Source: an uncultured Flavobacteriaceae bacterium (GTDB lineage: Bacteria; Bacteroidota; Bacteroidia; Flavobacteriales; Flavobacteriaceae). From it: a stretch of 64,000 nt of DNA. Location: the NCBI GenBank assembly GCA_947494825.1, contig CANLWN010000002.1:310001-374000 (forward strand). The letters run 5' to 3'. The position numbers and the translations under genes were made by a program. This document shows positions 36,713 to 43,629 of the stretch, piece by piece (position 1 is the first letter of the stretch; the number at the start of each line of letters is the position of its first letter). The notes under the pieces were generated by a model. That model had not been told where the DNA came from. It did not search any database and saw only the letters and a program-made list of their open reading frames with translations.

Positions 36713-36901
36713 ATGTTCAGCAACGGGCAACTAATTTTTGCAGGTATTTTTGTCTTGGTCTTTGCCGGTATTTTAATCCTTTCATATAAAAAAGATAAAA
36801 AACTGCATCGGAAGAACTACAGCGGTGTCAAATGGATCGGAATCACCTTTATATCTTTCGTACTCATTCTGTTTTTGATTAAACATTTCCTCAAAAATTA
36901 A
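36713..36901 (+). CDS. Small two-helix membrane protein
   Basis: A 62-residue protein with two membrane helices (about 6-26, LIFAGIFVLVFAGILILSY, and 42-59, WIGITFISFVLILFLIKH) joined by a strongly basic loop (KKDKKLHRKNYSGVK) that should face the cytoplasm. I recognise no domain; such proteins are common in flavobacteria near crcB. An exact -7 box lies upstream. Confidence 0.7.
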   Translation: MFSNGQLIFAGIFVLVFAGILILSYKKDKKLHRKNYSGVKWIGITFISFVLILFLIKHFLKN

Positions 36902-36981
36902 CAGAAACCTTCCATATACCACAAAAATTAACATCTTTACAACATTATTTCTGTTTTCCTCGTATACTATAAGAAAAGACG

Positions 36982-36989
36982 TACTTTTG
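36982..36989 (+). promoter_or_regulatory. -7 box of micro-protein C and crcB
   Basis: TACTTTTG exactly matches TAnnTTTG. No -33 TTG at the right distance. Transcription would start near 36996 and cover a perfect 12-base tandem duplication before the ATG at 37030. Confidence 0.5.
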
Positions 36990-37001
36990 CGTTATAACAC
37001 T

Positions 37002-37025
37002 AACTATATCCGTAACTATATCCGT
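37002..37025 (+). repeat. Perfect 12-base tandem duplication in a leader
   Basis: AACTATATCCGT occurs twice head to tail, ending five bases before the start codon of micro-protein C. Such a unit can gain or lose copies by slippage and alter translation. Confidence 0.85.
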
Positions 37026-37029
37026 TGAA

Positions 37030-37191
37030 ATGGTCACTTTTTTAACTATTCTTTTTGTTTTGATCGCTGTAAATGCGGCCTTACTTGTCTTTAGTGTCAA
37101 TGGTACCCATAAAAAATCCAGAAAGGCAGCACCTGCTTCCAATATCTTTCCTTTGGATTTGCCTGCTTCCAAATACAAAAAAGCGGTTTAG
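37030..37191 (+). CDS. Micro membrane protein C (53 residues)
   Basis: A 53-codon frame, ATG to TAG. The first 23 residues form a single hydrophobic helix (MVTFLTILFVLIAVNAALL then VFSVNG) that aligns with micro-proteins A and B, 16 kb away, at TFLxIL, A(V/I)N and SVN. Unlike them it has a 29-residue basic tail (THKKSRKAAPAS... ending KKAV) likely in the cytoplasm. It is 17 bases upstream of crcB and probably in the same transcript. Function unknown. Confidence 0.75.
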   Translation: MVTFLTILFVLIAVNAALLVFSVNGTHKKSRKAAPASNIFPLDLPASKYKKAV

Positions 37192-37208
37192 TTTTTTACC
37201 TTTAGGGT

Positions 37209-37580
37209 ATGAAACAAATGTTGCTTGTTTTTTTGGGCGGAGGAATCGGTAGTGTACTTCGCTTCTTTATCAGCAAAACCTTCAACAGCTATTTTCAGAA
37301 TTTTTTTTTAGGCACTTTTTTGGTGAATATCATCGGATGTCTGCTCATCGGCTTTATCCTGGGTATTTCCTTTAGAGGCAACTATCTTTCGCAAAGCCAA
37401 ACCCTGCTATTGTCCACTGGTTTCTGTGGAGGTTTTACCACTTTCTCGGCCTTCGCGTTTGAGAAGCATTCCCTCCTGCAGGACGGGGAGCTGTTCCATT
37501 TCGGCGTTTATACCTTTAGCAGTATTGCAATCGGCGTACTGGCCATAGCACTGGGCCTTTGGCTTGCTAAAATGCTATAA
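37209..37580 (+). CDS. crcB: Fluoride exporter CrcB (Fluc)
   Basis: A 123-residue inner-membrane fluoride channel with four helices. The family marks are GGGIGSVLRFFISK near the start, GTFLVNIIGCLLIG (the Asn that lines the pore) and TGFCGGFTTFSAFAFE (the Phe pair and the Na+ site). It works as an antiparallel dimer. No fluoride riboswitch (crcB motif) is seen upstream. Confidence 0.95.
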   Translation: MKQMLLVFLGGGIGSVLRFFISKTFNSYFQNFFLGTFLVNIIGCLLIGFILGISFRGNYLSQSQTLLLSTGFCGGFTTFSAFAFEKHSLLQDGELFHFGVYTFSSIAIGVLAIALGLWLAKML

Positions 37581-37748
37581 GCGCCTCCATACCTTACTAT
37601 TTTCCCTTCCACTTTTCCAATTCGCGTAAGCTTCCACGAGGGCGTATCTTTTTGGGAAATTCCATAAAACGTTGACCTTCCTACAGCGGTTCCCAAGGTA
37701 TCCCTACAAAATAACCAAATATTCATTTTTTTATATTATTAATCATAT

Positions 37749-37767
37749 ACCCCTAAAATTTAGGGGT
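37749..37767 (+). promoter_or_regulatory. Perfect palindrome upstream of the P-II gene
   Basis: ACCCCTAAAATTTAGGGGT is a perfect 9+1+9 palindrome, 88 bases before the -7 box. A related but imperfect palindrome starts 52 bases downstream. It is probably an operator for a nitrogen regulator. Confidence 0.6.
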
Positions 37768-37789
37768 TATATTTAAAATAAACGTAAAA

Positions 37790-37844
37790 ATGTATAGTAC
37801 ACCCCTATTTTTTAGAGGGTCTATACATTATTGATATATATTTG
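37790..37844 (+). promoter_or_regulatory. Second operator and promoter of the P-II/Amt operon
   Basis: ATGTATAG...CTATACAT (37790-37797 and 37820-37827) brackets ACCCCT...AGAGGGT, a weaker copy of the upstream palindrome. It covers the -33 region. The -7 box TATATTTG follows at 37837-37844 and the P-II ATG is 24 bases further on. The lack of a TTG at -33 suggests activation. Confidence 0.6.
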
Positions 37845-37867
37845 GCATCATTAATAACAATTCAATC

Positions 37868-38206
37868 ATGAAAAAAGTCGAGGCAATTATTAGAAAATCA
37901 AAGTTCGACGATGTAAAGAAAGCTTTGCATGCGATCGAAGTTAACTTCTTCAGCTACTGGGACGTAACCGGAGTTGGAAATGAAAAACAGGGACATGTCT
38001 ATAGAGGGATATCCTATAGTACCAGTGATATCCAAAGAAGGTACTTGGAAATCGTAGTATCGGACGAGTTTTTGGAACGCACGGTCAACACGGTGCTTGA
38101 ATCGGCCTATACGGGCAACGTAGGGGACGGGAAAATTTTCGTTTCCGATGTCATGCAAGCGTACAGGATCAGAACCAAGGAAAACGGACACGCAGGAATC
38201 AACTAA
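37868..38206 (+). CDS. P-II family nitrogen regulatory protein
   Basis: A 112-residue trimeric signal protein that senses 2-oxoglutarate and ATP/ADP and controls the ammonium channel. The N-terminus MKKVEAIIRKSKFDDVKKAL, the T-loop VYRGISYSTSDIQRRY with Tyr50 at the modification position, and the ATP loop TGNVGDGKIFVSDV are present. The T-loop deviates from the proteobacterial RGxEY form (here RGISY). It lies 30 bases ahead of amt; its main job is most likely gating Amt. Confidence 0.93.
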   Translation: MKKVEAIIRKSKFDDVKKALHAIEVNFFSYWDVTGVGNEKQGHVYRGISYSTSDIQRRYLEIVVSDEFLERTVNTVLESAYTGNVGDGKIFVSDVMQAYRIRTKENGHAGIN

Positions 38207-38236
38207 AAAAAAATTACCAACTAACAACTATTAGAA

Positions 38237-39490
38237 ATGGACGCAGGATTATTTACAGCTAACAATGTTTGGATGATGGTTTGTACCGCCCTAGTATTTT
38301 TTATGCACTTGGGGTTCTCCTTTTTGGAAATTGGGCTTACCAGACAGAAAAACACCGTAAACATTTTATTCAAGAACGTATTCATTATTTGCATGGGGAT
38401 TTTGCTCTACTATGTTGGAGGATTCAATCTGATGTACCCCGGTTTTGAAGATGGGGACATGGGCCTCTTTAAATTTGCCGGATTCGGCATTGGAGCCCCT
38501 GAAAATGGAATGACCCCGGACTACGCCGATGGCGGCTACACCTGGTGGACCGACTTCCTATTTCAAGGCATGTTCGCGGCAACGGCAGCTACCATTGTAT
38601 CCGGAGCCGTGGCAGAACGAATTAAACTCGGTGGGTTTATGATCTTTACCCTAGTTTATGTAGGGCTGGTCTACCCTATTGTAGGATCTTGGCAGTGGGG
38701 CGGCGGTTTCCTTTCCACTCTAGGCGGGGAAAACGGTGGCTTTTATGACTTTGCCGGTTCTACCCTCGTACACTCCGTAGGGGGATGGGGCGCACTTATA
38801 GCGGTCTATTTACTGGGGGCACGTATTGGAAAATTTGGCGAGGATGGAAAGACCAAAGCAATCCCAGGGCACAATCTTCCGCTCTCCGCCGCTGGCGTTT
38901 TGATCCTTTGGTTGGGATGGTTTGGTTTTAACGGCGGTTCCGTTTTGTCCGCAGATCCAGCAACAACTTCACTTGTGTTGGTGACTACCTGCTTGGCCGC
39001 GGCCGCAGGTGGTGTTGGCGCTTTTCTTTTCTCAACGGTCCTCTATAAGAATTACGATCTCACCATGTTCTTAAACGGTATCCTTGGGGGTCTTGTGGGC
39101 ATTACGGCAGGGGCCGATTTAATGTCGCCCAACGAGGCAGTGGTCATAGGCCTATTGGCCGGTGTAATCATTGTACTCGGCGTCGCCCTGATAGATCGAT
39201 TGAAATTGGATGATCCCGTTGGTGCCATCGCGGTGCACCTGATCTGCGGTATCTGGGGTACTTTGGCCGTAGGTATCATGGGATCTATGGCGGGTATGGA
39301 CCAATTCCTATATCAATTGGCAGGAGTGGGAGCTGCCGCAGCCATGTGCTCCGTCTCTGCCTTTGTCATCCTGCTTACAATCAAAAAGGTTTCTGGCCTG
39401 CGCGTTTCAAAGCAAGAGGAATTGGAAGGCTTGGATATCCACGAACACGGAATGGATGCCTATGCCGACTTTAGAATGAACCAACATTAA
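38237..39490 (+). CDS. amt: Ammonium transporter Amt
   Basis: A 417-residue inner-membrane protein with 11 helices. It has no cleaved signal sequence but starts MDAGLFTANNVWMMVCTALVFFMHLGFSFLEIGL. Both pore histidines are seen, in LVHSVGGWGAL and AIAVHLICGIWG. It brings in ammonium, with P-II closing the pore under nitrogen plenty. A hairpin directly after the stop separates it partly from the porin gene. Confidence 0.95.
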   Translation: MDAGLFTANNVWMMVCTALVFFMHLGFSFLEIGLTRQKNTVNILFKNVFIICMGILLYYVGGFNLMYPGFEDGDMGLFKFAGFGIGAPENGMTPDYADGGYTWWTDFLFQGMFAATAATIVSGAVAERIKLGGFMIFTLVYVGLVYPIVGSWQWGGGFLSTLGGENGGFYDFAGSTLVHSVGGWGALIAVYLLGARIGKFGEDGKTKAIPGHNLPLSAAGVLILWLGWFGFNGGSVLSADPATTSLVLVTTCLAAAAGGVGAFLFSTVLYKNYDLTMFLNGILGGLVGITAGADLMSPNEAVVIGLLAGVIIVLGVALIDRLKLDDPVGAIAVHLICGIWGTLAVGIMGSMAGMDQFLYQLAGVGAAAAMCSVSAFVILLTIKKVSGLRVSKQEELEGLDIHEHGMDAYADFRMNQH

Positions 39491-39498
39491 CAGAAAAA

Positions 39499-39530
39499 GA
39501 ACGGAGCGTTTGGCAGAACGCTCCGTTTAT
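39499..39530 (+). terminator. Hairpin after amt
   Basis: AACGGAGCGTT pairs with AACGCTCCGTT around a six-base loop; only a short T-run follows. It may reduce read-through into the porin gene. Confidence 0.7.
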
Positions 39531-39606
39531 AACCTTTTCACATACAAAACTCAATTTAAACTAGTCAAACATCCTACTCAAATAGGATATCTAAAATCAT
39601 TGAAAT

Positions 39607-40749
39607 ATGAAAACGATTATACATACAAAATACGTAAAAAAAATATTTTTATTCGCATTCGCCCTTCTGTCCACCACAGTTTTTGCCCAGGAGGAGGAAG
39701 AGGAAAAATCCAAGTTTTCCTTCAGTGGAACCGTAGATGCCTACTACAGGGCCAACTTGAACGGTCTTAACAAGGAAATCCCGGTAATAGAAAATGGTAT
39801 TCAGACCGGGACTATTACGCCTACGGCGCCAGGTACCTCCTTCGCCAATGATCCAGGCTTTGCCCTGGGTATGGTAAATTTGATTGCCGGTTACGAAGGA
39901 GAAAAAGTAGGTTTTGTGGCCGATTTGGTATTTGGTCCCAGAGGCGAGGATGCCGTATTTGGTTCGCCTTTTGGTTCGCCCAACATCGTAAACCAATTGT
40001 ATGTATATTGGAATGTAAGCGATGCCGTAACCCTTACGTTGGGTAATTTTAATACCTTTTTGGGATATGAAGTAATTTCTCCGGCGGCCAATTTCAACTA
40101 CAGCACCTCCTATATGTTTTCCTATGGCCCCTTCTCCCATGCTGGTCTCAAGGCCGATTTTGACCTCGGGAACGATTGGTCTGCCATGCTCGCTGTCCTC
40201 AATCCAACAGATTTTACGGATATCAATCCTTTTGGGGAGCTTTCGTTTGGCGCCCAACTTGGCTATAGTGGACAGTATTTGAATTTTATCTTCGGCAAGC
40301 AGGGCACCAACGAATTACTGGTAGACGGTGTGCTTATCGATACCAACATAAGCTCTTTGTTCCAGGTAGATTTCACCGGTGGCTTTGACGTTTCCGAAGA
40401 GTTCTTCCTGGGCATCAATGCCACCTATCAAGATACCGACGGCTTTGGTTTTTACGGAGCAGCACTCTATCCACAAATACAGACTTCCGAAAACTTTAGT
40501 ATAGGATTGCGCGGGGAATATTTTGCCACTATGGACGGTTTTGGGAACGTAGCCGGTATTGGTTCGGATGCCGATGGGGACGCCAATGTATTTGCCGTGA
40601 CCCTCACCGGAAGTGCTACCGTGGGCAATTTGATCATTAAGCCCGAACTACGGCTGGATACGGCTTCGGAAGATGTGTTTTTAGATCCCGATCTGGAGTT
40701 TAACGGCAGTTTGGCCTCCTTCCTGTTGGCGGCCGTGTATTCATTTTAA
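39607..40749 (+). CDS. Outer-membrane porin, OmpL-like, of the Amt operon
   Basis: A 380-residue exported barrel. A signal peptide (about 1-27, ending TTVFAQ) is followed by an acidic stretch (EEEEEKSKFSFSG) and alternating-strand sequence (VGFVADLVFGPRGEDAVFGS, YLNFIFGKQGTNELLV, NLIIKPELRLD), ending in VYSF, the C-terminal Phe of outer-membrane proteins. It belongs to the Bbp2/OmpL group often found after glnB-amt in Bacteroidota, so it likely passes nitrogen compounds under nitrogen limitation. Separated from amt by a hairpin and about 115 bases. Confidence 0.85.
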   Translation: MKTIIHTKYVKKIFLFAFALLSTTVFAQEEEEEKSKFSFSGTVDAYYRANLNGLNKEIPVIENGIQTGTITPTAPGTSFANDPGFALGMVNLIAGYEGEKVGFVADLVFGPRGEDAVFGSPFGSPNIVNQLYVYWNVSDAVTLTLGNFNTFLGYEVISPAANFNYSTSYMFSYGPFSHAGLKADFDLGNDWSAMLAVLNPTDFTDINPFGELSFGAQLGYSGQYLNFIFGKQGTNELLVDGVLIDTNISSLFQVDFTGGFDVSEEFFLGINATYQDTDGFGFYGAALYPQIQTSENFSIGLRGEYFATMDGFGNVAGIGSDADGDANVFAVTLTGSATVGNLIIKPELRLDTASEDVFLDPDLEFNGSLASFLLAAVYSF

Positions 40750-40790
40750 GGGCTTTATTATAATTAGTTTAGTTTGGTTTAAGCATGGGA

Positions 40791-40822
40791 AAGCCCTGGC
40801 ATGTATGTCAGGGCTTTTTTTA
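40791..40822. terminator. Intrinsic terminator of the porin gene
   Basis: Stem AAGCCCTG/CAGGGCTT with a ten-base loop and a run of T. It overlaps the stop codon region of the convergent DUF1684 gene. Confidence 0.8.
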
Positions 40823-41467
40823 TTCTTCCTTTTGAAAGGCTTTCATCCCGGCCCTAATTTTAGTGTCCAATGTATTCACTCTGGGCACTATGGGGCAGGA
40901 ATACTTTGGATTATAGACGCAATACGGATTGTAGGCCTTATTGAAATCAATAATAAGGGAGTCGCCCCGGGGAACGGACAAATCAATATATCGCCCGCCA
41001 CCATAAGTGCTATTCCCGTTTGTAGCGTCCAGAAAAGGCAAAAAGAGATAATCCTCCACATCAGAGTCCAGCTCGGGGCTCCGATATATTTCTAGACGGA
41101 AGTGCTGTCCGTTCAAAGAAAAATGGGCCAGCCCGTAGACTACTTCCGCAGATTTTCTGTCCGTGGTAGTCGGCATCATGAAGGGAACCGCATCTGGTGT
41201 ACGCTCCAATTTGGCGACGACCCGATAATTGGTATCCGGTTCAAAAAAATTCAACCCTTCAAAGTCTTTTCGATATCTATCCGGCAAGGGTGATGTTTCC
41301 GGGTCCTTGAATTTCGCATTGGTTTCCTTCTGGAAGCGGAGGATCTCCGCTATGCCCCGCGGTTGGGTATCCACCTTACCCTGTTTGTCAACATCATGGT
41401 ATTTCTTCTTATCCGAACACCCCAAAACCACTATGGTTAGAATCAAAAACAACAAAAGATAGCGCAT
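40820..41467 (-). CDS. DUF1684 lipoprotein
   Basis: A 215-residue exported protein with lipobox VVLGC (lipidated Cys about residue 17). The DUF1684 domain covers about 60-205: FEGLNFFEPDTNYRVVAKLER, LEIYRSPELDSDVEDYLFLPFLDATNGNSTYGGGRYIDL and DFNKAYNPYCVYNPKYSCPI, with the conserved NPYC motif. Function unknown for the family. Divergent from the MFS gene. Confidence 0.88.
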   Translation of the reverse strand: MRYLLLFLILTIVVLGCSDKKKYHDVDKQGKVDTQPRGIAEILRFQKETNAKFKDPETSPLPDRYRKDFEGLNFFEPDTNYRVVAKLERTPDAVPFMMPTTTDRKSAEVVYGLAHFSLNGQHFRLEIYRSPELDSDVEDYLFLPFLDATNGNSTYGGGRYIDLSVPRGDSLIIDFNKAYNPYCVYNPKYSCPIVPRVNTLDTKIRAGMKAFQKEE

Positions 41468-41513
41468 CCCGCAAAGTTTAAAACGTAAAAATACAACATC
41501 CGATTTTTTTGGT

Positions 41514-41669
41514 TAGCTTTGTTTCAAAGTATATAGAAAAATGCGGACCGTATCAATTTTTTGGGCGATCAAGGTGTACCCAAGGCAATGGGTCCAGCGC
41601 TGCGTTTTTTAAAATCGATACTATTTTAATTATACAAAAGCCTGGTGATCTCACCGGGCTTTTTTTATG
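41514..41669 (+). ncRNA. Possible terminated leader or small RNA ahead of the MFS gene
   Basis: TAGCTTTG (41514-41521) is an exact -7 box. A terminator follows: AGCCTGGTGA/TCACCGGGCT with a two-base loop and seven T, ending at 41669, only 12 bases before the MFS start. The roughly 140 bases between could form a structure, with GGACC near 41544 and GGTCC near 41600 and an inner ACCC/GGGT hairpin. Either a small RNA or an attenuator. No known riboswitch was recognised. Confidence 0.4.
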
Positions 41670-41680
41670 TTACCGTTCCC

Positions 41681-42895
41681 ATGAAAAAATTATTTTTTTC
41701 GTATCTCGATTCCTTTCAGGGACTTTCCAGGGAAGTGTGGTGGCTTGCGTTGATTACCTTGATCAACAGGGCCGGCACCATGGTCATCCCCTTTTTGTCC
41801 CTTTACCTGACACAGGATTTGGGCTTTACTTTGGAAAGCGTTGGGGTGATTATGAGCTGCTTTGGTCTGGGCTCGCTCATAGGTTCCTGGCTGGGCGGAA
41901 AGCTCACCGATCGCTATGGGTACTATAAGGTCATGGTGGTTAGCCTAATTGCTACGGGTATTTTGTTTATAGGCATACAGTTTCTAAGTGATTATAGGCT
42001 TCTCTGTATCGGGATCTTGGTGCTGATGATCGCCGCGGACGCGTTTAGGCCTGCTTCCTTCGTGGCCTTGAGCGCTTACAGCAAGCCGGAGAACAAAACG
42101 AGGTCGGTTACCTTGATCCGCCTGGCCATAAATCTTGGATTTTCCGCAGGTCCGGCCCTTGGAGGTATTATCATTGCCACCATGGGCTATCCGGGACTCT
42201 TTTGGGTAGATGGCAGCACTTGCATTTTGGCCAGCCTTCTATTGCTTGTTGTATTGCACCCCAAAAAAGCCAAGGTGCTTGACAATATTAGGAACGACGC
42301 CCCAAAATCGGCCTATACGGATATGCCCTATTGGTTGTTTATAGTTGCCATGGTGGTGTTCAGTTTTACCTTTGTCCAGTATTTTTCAACGGTACCGCTG
42401 TATTACAATGAGGTACATTACCTTTCGGAGTATCAAATTGGTCTGCTGCTGGGTATGAATGGTTTTTTGATCTTTGCTTTTGAAATGCCCCTCATTAAGT
42501 TCATGGAAACCAGACCCTGGTCCAAAATCACCCATATTAGCTTTGGCATGTTTCTGGTCGGGGTAAGTTTTGCTATTTTTAATTTCAGTTCTTGGGCGGG
42601 AATCTTGGTAGTGGGGATGTTGTTAATGACCTTAGGGGAGATGATCGCCTTTCCATTTTCCAATGCCTTCGCCATGGACCGTGCCAAACGGGGCAATCAG
42701 GGCGAATACATGGCCCTTTATACCATGGCTTTTTCAGTAGCCCATGTTTTTGCCCATAATTCTGGGATGCTGTCCGTAGCCCGTTTTGGATATGACGTTA
42801 CCTGGTACGGGGTCGCTTTCATCTGCCTATTGGGTATTTTGTTACTTTTACTGCTGAAACGCGTATTAAAGAAATCTGTACGTACTGTCTTATGA
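41681..42895 (+). CDS. MFS transporter (multidrug-type)
   Basis: A 404-residue inner-membrane protein with 12 helices. The motif between helices 2 and 3 is GSWLGGKLTDRYGYYKVM (GxLaDrxGrr), the first-half sugar/drug exporter mark; RLAINLGFSAGPALGGII is motif C of drug:H+ antiporters. I chose the ATG at 41681 (MKKLFFSYLDSF), just after a terminator hairpin; the in-frame ATG at 41645 lies inside that hairpin. The DJ-1 gene overlaps its stop by ATGA. Confidence 0.9.
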   Translation: MKKLFFSYLDSFQGLSREVWWLALITLINRAGTMVIPFLSLYLTQDLGFTLESVGVIMSCFGLGSLIGSWLGGKLTDRYGYYKVMVVSLIATGILFIGIQFLSDYRLLCIGILVLMIAADAFRPASFVALSAYSKPENKTRSVTLIRLAINLGFSAGPALGGIIIATMGYPGLFWVDGSTCILASLLLLVVLHPKKAKVLDNIRNDAPKSAYTDMPYWLFIVAMVVFSFTFVQYFSTVPLYYNEVHYLSEYQIGLLLGMNGFLIFAFEMPLIKFMETRPWSKITHISFGMFLVGVSFAIFNFSSWAGILVVGMLLMTLGEMIAFPFSNAFAMDRAKRGNQGEYMALYTMAFSVAHVFAHNSGMLSVARFGYDVTWYGVAFICLLGILLLLLLKRVLKKSVRTVL

Positions 42896-43629
42896 AAAAA
42901 ACACTCCCTTTTGTATTGTACTGTATTCTTCTGGTTGGCTGCCAAGAACAACAAAAGACCTCGCCTTCCGAGAGAGAGGAAGAAAGAACGGTTCCAAAAT
43001 TGGTCGCCGATCGTTACAATGTGGCCTTTCTGATCATGGACGGCACTTACAATACGGAGCTTACCGCTCCCTATGATATTTTTCAGCATACGCAGTACCG
43101 TAAGAACATTAAGGCAATGAACACCTTTACTGTGGCAAACAGCTTGGAGCCCATAACCACCTTTGAAGGGGTACGCCTGCTTCCCGATTTCGACTACACG
43201 AAGGACGTTTTACCTCGAATAGATATACTGGTCGTACCCAGTGCGGAGCATCACCTGGATTCCGATTTGCTGGATACTACGATGATCAACTTTGTGAAGC
43301 GGGTGGATAAGACTGCCCTCTTTATGACCTCCCATTGCGATGGGGCCTTTGTTTTGGCCAAGGCGGGGGTTTTGGATCAGGTGGTGTCCACTACCTTCCC
43401 CAGTGATATAGATCGTTATAAAGCAATGTTCCCTGCACTAAAGGTAAAGGACAGTGTCCTCTTTGTACACGATGGCAAATATATTACTTCCGCTGGAGGG
43501 GCCAAGAGTTTTGAGGCCGCCCTCTATTTATGCGAATACTTGTACGGTAAGGAAATTGCGGAATCCCTTGCTCAAGGCTTGGTCATCGATTGGGACCTAG
43601 AGCAGGTCCCCCGATTTATTCCTCAATGA
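42892..43629 (+). CDS. Lipoprotein with DJ-1/PfpI domain
   Basis: A 245-residue exported protein with lipobox LLVGC (lipidated Cys about residue 16). From about residue 42 it is a DJ-1/PfpI (GATase1-like) domain: YNVAFLIMDGTYNTELTAPYDIF, RIDILVVPSA, and the nucleophile elbow MTSHCDGAFVLAKAG with Cys, followed by YITSAGGAKSFEAAL. DJ-1 proteins are usually cytosolic, so a lipid-anchored version is odd. It starts inside the MFS stop codon, so both are translated together. Confidence 0.88.
   Translation: MKKTLPFVLYCILLVGCQEQQKTSPSEREEERTVPKLVADRYNVAFLIMDGTYNTELTAPYDIFQHTQYRKNIKAMNTFTVANSLEPITTFEGVRLLPDFDYTKDVLPRIDILVVPSAEHHLDSDLLDTTMINFVKRVDKTALFMTSHCDGAFVLAKAGVLDQVVSTTFPSDIDRYKAMFPALKVKDSVLFVHDGKYITSAGGAKSFEAALYLCEYLYGKEIAESLAQGLVIDWDLEQVPRFIPQ

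Noticed and set aside
37192-37208. Fluoride riboswitch before crcB
   Set aside because: The gap to the preceding micro-protein is only 17 bases, and the leader before 37030 does not show the crcB-motif core.
37508-37726. 72-codon minus-strand frame downstream of crcB
   Set aside because: Half of it is the shadow of crcB and the rest has no recognisable pattern.
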